Assembly: GCA_964499425.1 (NCBI GenBank) | Contig: CAZCLD010000008.1 | Span: forward strand, 1 to 36,051 | Direction: 5' to 3' | DNA length: 36,051 bases | Origin: JAQBYK01 sp964499425 | Lineage (GTDB): Bacteria; Patescibacteriota; Gracilibacteria; UBA1369; LOWO2-01-FULL-3 | Part shown: positions 24,700 through 31,149 of the stretch, piece after piece | Layout of the letters: each line of letters starts with the position of its first letter | Numbering within the stretch: position 1 is the stretch's first letter | Made by a program: the position numbers and the translations under genes | Notes under the pieces: model-generated | Told to the model about the DNA's origin: nothing | Databases searched by the model: none | What the model saw: the letters and a program-made list of their open reading frames with translations, nothing else

Positions 24700-27285
24700 A
24701 TGCCAGAAGACCCTACGCGACAACCAGGCCCCGATGAACAGCCAGAGAGAGCTTTAGATATCCCCAAGCATAAACTGGTGAAAGGTGGTGCAGCCAACCT
24801 CTTGGCTAGCGGAATAGAATCAGTTATCAAAACCTGCAAAGCGACAGCTGACTTTATCAGAAATGCAGTAGATAGGGCATACACAAAGGGGAGTGTAATA
24901 AATCCAAGAGGGATTAAAGAAAATACTTGGAAAAGAGTAGCTGATACTTTACGCTGGGCAATTAAAAAATCTCGAAAGGCGCGCATAATTGAAAAAGTTG
25001 ATTATAGAGCCTTGCCTAGTCTAATTGAGGAGGATGGCCCGGAAGAAGCAAATATCAGATTACAGTGTGAGGTTGTGGATGCAATAGACTCAAGTATTGG
25101 GGTAGCATTACCCTTCAGAGAAGAAATAGACAGAATCGGCAAACGCGCTTTTGATATGGGTGTGCCACCAGAGAAATTAATCGCATTTTTTGAAGACGAT
25201 CAGATTTTGGATCTATTAATTGACGGAGTATTAGATGCTGAGCACTCGAGGTTCAGAGCTCAAAGTATCTCAGCTCTCATTTATTCTTCCCTCCAGTCTG
25301 TATTCGAAAAGCTCAAAGTCTATTCTGGTAAACAAAAAAGACTGGAGGTAGAAGGAGAGATAGAGAAAAAAATCAGAAGAAACATCGCATACCTGGGAAG
25401 AACTTATGATCCTACTGACATTGAACACACAATTACGAGTACCATAAGAGTGATGCAGGCCAAACATCCGGATTACGACATAATAACTTGGCTCAAAAAC
25501 AACAAACACCTACTCGTTGAAGTGATTTGTGGACTGAGTAAAGAGGAAAGAGATCTACCTCGTGAAGAAAGATCCTCTATTGGGCATATGGAAAAAATTA
25601 TTAATGGGATCTATGAGGAACGTGGAAAAGTTAAACCAAAACAATTCATAAAACTAAATGTGCCTAGGTTCATCGAAAATAGAGAAAAAGCTAATCAGGC
25701 ATATTTGGGCAGAAAACTCAGAGATGCAGGTGTTGAAGACCAGCCGTTCATTTATCTGGATATAGACGAACTAAGAGAATTTTTTGAAGAGAGCCTGACA
25801 AGGATGGCAGATAGAGATTTGGGAATAAGTAAACTTCGCAATATCCTTTTAAGAGAGTCAGAGCAGTTTGTTCGTCTTCAAGGTGCAGAGTCAAAAGTTA
25901 TTGTAGCAAGAAGAGGGCTTGGCGAATATTTCATTACAACGTTTGAAAGAACCGAGGACTTAATTGGAATGATAGGAATATTCATCCGCCAATATTGCCC
26001 TGTGATTTCTTCCCACGTTGATGTGGTAGACATTTTAGCAAATCCCGAAGAACTCCCCCCGGAAATAAAGGAAAACTATTACAGGTGGTTTGAAGATGAT
26101 GGGACACGAATTGTGGGTACAGGAGGACCTTACTACAGATATATAAGAAAGATTTTCGGATTGCCCGAGGATGAAAGATTCGAGAGAGTAAATGATCGAG
26201 TTGAGGGTATTCTCGAAAGTGTCAATTCATACGTTGACAGCGTTTCTATTGATTTGGGAATACCCAGAATATTGAATGACAGAATAAGATCCACTAATGA
26301 TTATGCTCAGCTCACAAAATTAGCTTTCGAATCACAAGGTACGGAAGAAGGATTCTTAGCAAGGCTTAAAATAGAATTAGCCATATTGACGTATAGTTGT
26401 CTTGGTACGCCAAGGTGGGTGTTTAAAGATCACGAGGCACTAGCAATAAAAGTTGCACTGGAAACAGCAAGGGGTGGTGTAGCAATTCATAACGATGCTG
26501 AAATGAGAGAGGTCGAATTCATTGACGGGGCAGATGGTGACATCGAGATATTTGGCGGAGCTGAACACGAAGCCCATACTCCAGGAGAAAAACGAAGTTT
26601 CAAACTTATTCCAGCAAAATTTGGTGGAATTCCATGTTTTTTACTCCCTGGCAATTGTGAGGATGAGGAGGAAGACGACCCAGCTTTTGACCCACACGAG
26701 TTTATTGGGAAAAAATCTTTACACAGTATGCTTACCAAGCTTCTACATAAAGAACAAACAAGAGCAAGAGATATAACTGATGTACTTCGAACGACTATCG
26801 TCGTAGATACAGTTGAAGATTTGATGAGAATCCAGAGAGAACTTGAAACAAACTACATCAGTTTTGGAAGAAGCTTAAAACGTGAGAATAGATACGGTAA
26901 ATTTGTCAAAGTATCGACATATAACGTGGGAGAAAGCGCTGCGAAGTCTGATGAATACAGGGCTTTGCGATATGTAGCAGAAATACCAATTAAAGACACA
27001 GCCAACGAAAAGGATTACTTAGCACCAATAGAAATCAGAATCCTACTAACTGAAGACCTTGTGAGAGAAAGAAGCAAATATCATCCCGCAAGCCATAGGA
27101 ATTATGAAGAAAGACGACTAAGAACAGTGATGAATAGATTGGCGCCTCCGGAAATTTTCGGACGATTATACAAAATGACCACTGCAGATGAGGATGATGT
27201 TTTCGGAAGGAGAGAAGTCTTATTGAAGGGTCGTGAAGACTATGGACAAATGATTACGAGAGGACATTGGCCACAAACTCTTTGA
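24700..27285 (+). CDS. 861-residue cluster protein with a possible divergent RelA/SpoT-like nucleotidyltransferase domain at the C terminus
   Basis: The start is the ATG at 24700 (MPEDPTRQPG), chosen because a promoter ends 20 bases upstream. An in-frame TTG at 24691 is the alternative. Most of the protein is soluble and helical and not recognised. The last about 190 residues resemble the RelA/SpoT synthetase fold in order and spacing. FIGKKSLHSMLTKLL (from about residue 666) is the lead helix. ARDITDVLRTTIVVD (689-703) matches the QDIAGLRIMCQ strand with its metal-binding Asp (here D691). EYRALRYVAEIPI (752-764) matches GYRSYHLVV with its Tyr (Y753). APIEIRILLTEDLVRERSKYHPASHRNYEE matches VEIQIRT...H..YK with the catalytic Glu (E778). 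The usual His after Tyr is Arg. So this may be an active, changed or dead alarmone-type transferase. The 3' end overlaps convergent thrS by 32 bp. Confidence 0.7.
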   Translation: MPEDPTRQPGPDEQPERALDIPKHKLVKGGAANLLASGIESVIKTCKATADFIRNAVDRAYTKGSVINPRGIKENTWKRVADTLRWAIKKSRKARIIEKVDYRALPSLIEEDGPEEANIRLQCEVVDAIDSSIGVALPFREEIDRIGKRAFDMGVPPEKLIAFFEDDQILDLLIDGVLDAEHSRFRAQSISALIYSSLQSVFEKLKVYSGKQKRLEVEGEIEKKIRRNIAYLGRTYDPTDIEHTITSTIRVMQAKHPDYDIITWLKNNKHLLVEVICGLSKEERDLPREERSSIGHMEKIINGIYEERGKVKPKQFIKLNVPRFIENREKANQAYLGRKLRDAGVEDQPFIYLDIDELREFFEESLTRMADRDLGISKLRNILLRESEQFVRLQGAESKVIVARRGLGEYFITTFERTEDLIGMIGIFIRQYCPVISSHVDVVDILANPEELPPEIKENYYRWFEDDGTRIVGTGGPYYRYIRKIFGLPEDERFERVNDRVEGILESVNSYVDSVSIDLGIPRILNDRIRSTNDYAQLTKLAFESQGTEEGFLARLKIELAILTYSCLGTPRWVFKDHEALAIKVALETARGGVAIHNDAEMREVEFIDGADGDIEIFGGAEHEAHTPGEKRSFKLIPAKFGGIPCFLLPGNCEDEEEDDPAFDPHEFIGKKSLHSMLTKLLHKEQTRARDITDVLRTTIVVDTVEDLMRIQRELETNYISFGRSLKRENRYGKFVKVSTYNVGESAAKSDEYRALRYVAEIPIKDTANEKDYLAPIEIRILLTEDLVRERSKYHPASHRNYEERRLRTVMNRLAPPEIFGRLYKMTTADEDDVFGRREVLLKGREDYGQMITRGHWPQTL

Positions 27286-29011
27286 TTTTTTGAGTATCCT
27301 GCTTCTTAGTTTCATAGCTTCTTACAGCTATGTTCTTCTCTTTTTCTTCCTTCTCACCGACAACTAACATAAAAGGGATTTTTTGTAGTTCGGCATTGCG
27401 TATCTTCTTGCCCAAACTTTCATTAGAATTGTCTATTTCAAAACGAACTTTTGCGTCATCAAGTTCTTTTGCGACTTTGTCAGCATATTTATTAAATTTT
27501 TCAGATACAGGCAGAATAATAGCTTGCACTGGGGCTAACCACACAGGAAAAGCACCAGCATAATGCTCAATCAGAATTCCCAGGAATCGCTCAAATGAGC
27601 CATAAATGGCTACATGAAGAACAGCAGGTTTGTGTTCTTTTCCATCTTCACCCACGTATTTCATGTCAAAATTCTCAGGTTGATTAAAATCTAGTTGAAC
27701 GGTTGTTAGCTGCCATTCTCGTCCGATAGCATCCAGCACCATTATGTCAATCTTTGGTCCATAAAACGCTGCTTCTCCTTCCTCTATAACATAATCATTG
27801 CCCCAACGCTTCACGCTAGCGATCAATTTTTTTTCTGCCATATCCCAAACTTTGTCTTCACCGAAATACTTCTCAGGAGTTTCAGGGTCGCGAATAGATA
27901 TTTGTGCCTTGAAATCTTTAAATCCAAATTTATCAAACAATTCTTTGGTTAAGCCCAATATCATATCAATTTCAGTTTCAATCTGATCATGTCTAACAAA
28001 ATGGTGTGTGTCATCTTGTGTGATACTTCTAACACGAAGCAAACCACTTACTTCACCACTCTTTTCATTCCTATAAACTGCAGTATTTTCCGCATACCTA
28101 AGGGGCAATTCCTTGTAGCTATGAGGCCCAGAATTATAAAGCTCAAAATGGTGAGGACAATTCATGGCCTTCATCACATACCTTCCACCATCACTGATTT
28201 CCATAACCGGCATCATCGCATCATACTTTCCCATATGACCACTCTTGATATACAAGTCTTCCTTGGCTACATGAGGAATTCTCACAAAGCTATAGCCATT
28301 ACGCTTTTTCAAATCAGTAATATAATCATGCAGAGTTTCAAACAAAGTTTCACCCTTAGGCAAAAACATGGGATATCCTGCTCCAACAAGCTCACTAAAC
28401 GCAAATAGTCCAAGCTGCTTACCCAAAACCCGATGATCCCTCTTTTTTGCCTCCTCCAATTGTTTTAAATGTGCATCCAATTCCTCTCGATTAGCCCAGC
28501 AAGTACCATATATTCGCTGTAACATGGGGTTTTCCTCGCTGCCCTTCCAGTAGGCCCCAGCAATCTTCATCAGCTTAAACGGACCAATCTGACCAGTATG
28601 ATCCACGTGTCCACCTCTACAGAGGTCCACAAACATTCCTTTCCCGTCACCTGGCATCACATTCTCGCAGAAGGAAATTTCTTCACCTTCATCCATAATT
28701 TCTTTTACCAATTCCATCTTATAGGTCTGACCAGTTTGTTTAAGAAATTCTAGGCTTTCATTAGCTGGCTCTTTTTTCAAAATAAACCGCTGGTTCTGCT
28801 TTACAATTTGTTTCATCCTTTTCTCTATCAAAGGCAAATCCTCTGGAATCAGCGTACGTGGTAATTCGAAATCATAGTAAAAACCATTTTCAATGGGGGG
28901 GCCGATACCTAATTTGGCCTCTGGAAACATTTGCATAACAGCTTGTGCCAAAACATGCGCACATGAATGTCGCATTGCTTCTAGATCTACTTTTAGCTTA
29001 TCTTTTGCCAT
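27254..29011 (-). CDS. thrS: Threonine--tRNA ligase, form without the N-terminal TGS domain
   Basis: This 585-residue cytoplasmic enzyme charges tRNA-Thr. It begins directly with the editing (SAD) domain (H15, H19 in HSCAH; C131 and H135 in CRGGH). The class II catalytic core follows, with zinc ligands C285 (MNCPHH), H336 (DDTHHF) and the His of VLHVAI, motif 2 around YRNEKSGEVSGLLRVR, motif 3 GSFERFLGILIEH, and then the anticodon-binding domain (LAPVQAIILPVSEK). Typical bacterial ThrRS is about 640 residues because of an N-terminal TGS domain, which is missing here while both catalytic and editing residues are kept. The ATG is 17 bp from the divergent recF ATG and has no Shine-Dalgarno site, so a nearly leaderless mRNA is likely. 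Confidence 0.95.
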   Translation of the reverse strand: MAKDKLKVDLEAMRHSCAHVLAQAVMQMFPEAKLGIGPPIENGFYYDFELPRTLIPEDLPLIEKRMKQIVKQNQRFILKKEPANESLEFLKQTGQTYKMELVKEIMDEGEEISFCENVMPGDGKGMFVDLCRGGHVDHTGQIGPFKLMKIAGAYWKGSEENPMLQRIYGTCWANREELDAHLKQLEEAKKRDHRVLGKQLGLFAFSELVGAGYPMFLPKGETLFETLHDYITDLKKRNGYSFVRIPHVAKEDLYIKSGHMGKYDAMMPVMEISDGGRYVMKAMNCPHHFELYNSGPHSYKELPLRYAENTAVYRNEKSGEVSGLLRVRSITQDDTHHFVRHDQIETEIDMILGLTKELFDKFGFKDFKAQISIRDPETPEKYFGEDKVWDMAEKKLIASVKRWGNDYVIEEGEAAFYGPKIDIMVLDAIGREWQLTTVQLDFNQPENFDMKYVGEDGKEHKPAVLHVAIYGSFERFLGILIEHYAGAFPVWLAPVQAIILPVSEKFNKYADKVAKELDDAKVRFEIDNSNESLGKKIRNAELQKIPFMLVVGEKEEKEKNIAVRSYETKKQDTQKIKEFVANVLS

Positions 29012-29013
29012 GG

Positions 29014-29019
29014 TAAACT
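29014..29019 (+). promoter_or_regulatory. Extended -10 element of recF, predicted nearly leaderless
   Basis: TAAACT at 29014-29019 is preceded by TGG (extended -10), and nine bases separate it from the recF ATG at 29029. No clear -35 is seen (TTTTAG at the expected place). The element lies in the 17-bp gap between divergent thrS and recF. Confidence 0.4.
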
Positions 29020-29020
29020 G

Positions 29021-29049
29021 ATCCTACGATGAAACTAACAAAACTTCAA
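29021..29049 (-). promoter_or_regulatory. Promoter of thrS inside the recF start region, predicted nearly leaderless
   Basis: On the minus strand TTGAAG (29049-29044) and TAGGAT (29026-29021) are 17 bp apart. Nine bases separate the -10 from the thrS ATG, the same distance as for recF on the other strand. Its -35 lies inside the recF coding sequence. Confidence 0.45.
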
Positions 29050-30147
29050 CTCGAAAACTTTCGCAATTACAAGAAGCATATTTACGAATTTGCCCTTGAA
29101 AAAGATCTCACAGTATTGGTCGGTCCCAACGGGATGGGCAAAACTAACTTTCTCGAAGCAATCTACGTTCTTTCTCTCGGAAAGTCCTTCCGGTCGCTTA
29201 TGCAAGACAATCTTATTAAGTGGGATGACGATTTTATGCGCTGCAAGGCCAGTGTAAATGACCAGGACGAAGAGATAGATCTTGAAGTTTTCTACTCCAA
29301 TAAACCCAAAAAGCAAAAGAACTTTAAAAAGAATGGAGTAGATCTCAAAAATAGCGAATACCTGGGCAACCTCTTAACTGTCCTCTTTCAACCAGAAGAT
29401 CTAAACATGCTCTATCTTGGGCCATCGCTTAGACGCCGCTATATGAATATTCTGCTTTCACAAACTGACAGAAAGTATTTAAACGCCTTATCAAAATACA
29501 AGAAGGTTTTAAAACAGAGAAACGCTTTGCTTCATCAAATTCGCGAATCTCAGTTTCAAGAGAAAAATACAGATCGTTTGATGGAAGATCTAGATGCCTG
29601 GAATAGGGAATTAATTGAATACGGAAGTGTAATAACCAAAAAGCGAAGAGAACTAATCCAATTCTTGGATAAAAATATTGAGAAGATATATCAATCCATA
29701 TCCGACGATAATGACAAGATTTCCGTAGAATACGAAAGCAAAATTCTAAAAAAATCCTCAAAATCAAATATAGAGGAACTATATGAAGAAGAGTTGGCTA
29801 ACTGCCTCAAAAGAGACGTATTTAGGGCCGAAACGACAGCTGGTCCACACAGGGATGAGCTAAAACTATTCCTAAATGGGAAAGAAATAAGCCGCATTGC
29901 TTCTCGCGGTGAATACCGCACCATTCTTCTTGCAATAAAACTTGCTGAGATTAAATACATAAAGGAGAAAACCGGCAAAAACCCCATTCTCCTTTTGGAT
30001 GATGTTTTCTCAGAATTAGACAGGAAGCGCAAAAATCACCTTCTAAAATCCATAAAAGGTTGTCAGACAATAATAACTACTACTGACATTGAGAACCTTG
30101 GGAAATTGGCTAAGAGAAAGCTATCTATCGAATTTGTCAAAGGGTAA
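29029..30147 (+). CDS. recF: DNA replication and repair protein RecF
   Basis: This 372-residue SMC-like ATPase loads RecA at single-strand gaps together with RecO and RecR. It has the family N terminus (LQLENFRNY), Walker A GPNGMGKT (residues 32-39), a coiled-coil middle, the ABC-type signature region ASRGEYRTILLAIKLAE and Walker B PILLLDDVFSELD, with GPHRDEL before it. Length is normal. In many bacteria recF sits with dnaA, dnaN and gyrB, but here it is divergent from thrS and followed by prsW and uvrA, so it gives no sign of a nearby dnaA-type origin. No Shine-Dalgarno site precedes the ATG. Confidence 0.95.
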   Translation: MKLTKLQLENFRNYKKHIYEFALEKDLTVLVGPNGMGKTNFLEAIYVLSLGKSFRSLMQDNLIKWDDDFMRCKASVNDQDEEIDLEVFYSNKPKKQKNFKKNGVDLKNSEYLGNLLTVLFQPEDLNMLYLGPSLRRRYMNILLSQTDRKYLNALSKYKKVLKQRNALLHQIRESQFQEKNTDRLMEDLDAWNRELIEYGSVITKKRRELIQFLDKNIEKIYQSISDDNDKISVEYESKILKKSSKSNIEELYEEELANCLKRDVFRAETTAGPHRDELKLFLNGKEISRIASRGEYRTILLAIKLAEIKYIKEKTGKNPILLLDDVFSELDRKRKNHLLKSIKGCQTIITTTDIENLGKLAKRKLSIEFVKG

Positions 30148-30162
30148 AATATGTGGTATAAT
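30134..30162 (+). promoter_or_regulatory. Near-consensus extended -10 promoter of prsW
   Basis: TTGTCA (30134-30139) and a perfect TATAAT (30157-30162) are 17 bp apart, with TGG before the -10. The -35 overlaps the end of recF. The leader is about 20 bases, A-rich, without a Shine-Dalgarno site. This is the best promoter match in the window. Confidence 0.8.
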
Positions 30163-30187
30163 ACAGTGAACACAAAAATAAATATAA

Positions 30188-31087
30188 ATGCCACAAGTAT
30201 TTCAAATTGTAGGTTCTATTATACTGGCTTGTGTGCCAGCTCTTATCTGGGGCCATATCTTTTATAAGAAGAACCCGGAAAGCCGGAGTCTTACTGCGCT
30301 CACTTTTATGGTTGGAGCGTTAGCAGTATTCCCAATACTAATTTACAAGTTTTTGTGGCAGTTCTTCCCATGGATGAATGCGTTTAAGCTAGCCAGCTAT
30401 TTCAACAATGACATCATTGGGTTTACAAACCTTATAATTCTCCCGTTAAGCGTAATAATTACCTTCATTATAGTGGGAATCATAGAAGAGCTGATGAAGT
30501 TGATATCGGTTAAGATTGTTGATGATGATGAAATTAAACACATCGATGACTCAATTGAGTTCTTCATACTAGCGGCACTCGGATTTGCCTTCACCGAAAA
30601 CATACTTTATTTCTATAATATTTGGATTGCACAGGGTCCCCAAAATCTGCTTCTGCCCTTTGTATTTAGGTCATCATTTTCAACATTCGCACATCTATTA
30701 TTTTCTGGAATTTTGGGCTACTACTATGGGATTGCTCATTTTGCAGGCCCCATTCTACAAGAGGAAATCAAGGGAAATCGCAAACATTGGACAATTTGGA
30801 TTCATAAGGTATTTGGGGTACGCAAAAGCAAGCTTTTCTTCGAGGAAAAGATATTCGAGGGTTTACTGATATCAATAGGTCTTCACGCGCTTTTCAACAT
30901 TTTCCTGGAGATGAATCTCACATTTATGATAGTGCCTTTCTTAGTAGGCGGCTACATCACAATTAACTACCTATTTGACAAAAAGGAAAGCCACAAAAAT
31001 TACGGTAAATTACTCGCATATTCCAGGAATCACCCTCATCCAAAAACAGGTGTGTATTTTAAAAAATCTTCGATAACCCAAACTTGA
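30188..31087 (+). CDS. prsW: PrsW-family glutamic-type intramembrane protease
   Basis: This 299-residue polytopic membrane protein has about seven hydrophobic helices. The PrsW motifs are all present: E100-E101-x-x-K104 (EELMK), F133-x-x-x-E137 (FAFTE), H169 (FAHLLFSGILGYYYG) and H233 (GLHALFNIF). In Bacillus subtilis PrsW makes the site-1 cut in the anti-sigma factor RsiW. Substrates in this lineage are unknown, and no sigma/anti-sigma pair is nearby. It has its own strong promoter, which supports separate regulation from recF. A role as a CPBP-type bacteriocin-immunity homologue is a possible alternative, since the families are related. Confidence 0.88.
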   Translation: MPQVFQIVGSIILACVPALIWGHIFYKKNPESRSLTALTFMVGALAVFPILIYKFLWQFFPWMNAFKLASYFNNDIIGFTNLIILPLSVIITFIIVGIIEELMKLISVKIVDDDEIKHIDDSIEFFILAALGFAFTENILYFYNIWIAQGPQNLLLPFVFRSSFSTFAHLLFSGILGYYYGIAHFAGPILQEEIKGNRKHWTIWIHKVFGVRKSKLFFEEKIFEGLLISIGLHALFNIFLEMNLTFMIVPFLVGGYITINYLFDKKESHKNYGKLLAYSRNHPHPKTGVYFKKSSITQT

Positions 31088-31149
31088 AAAATTATTCCAG
31101 GCATGTTAAGCTCTCTACTTGCGTAATTGCGTAATTTAAGCTTTAGAAC

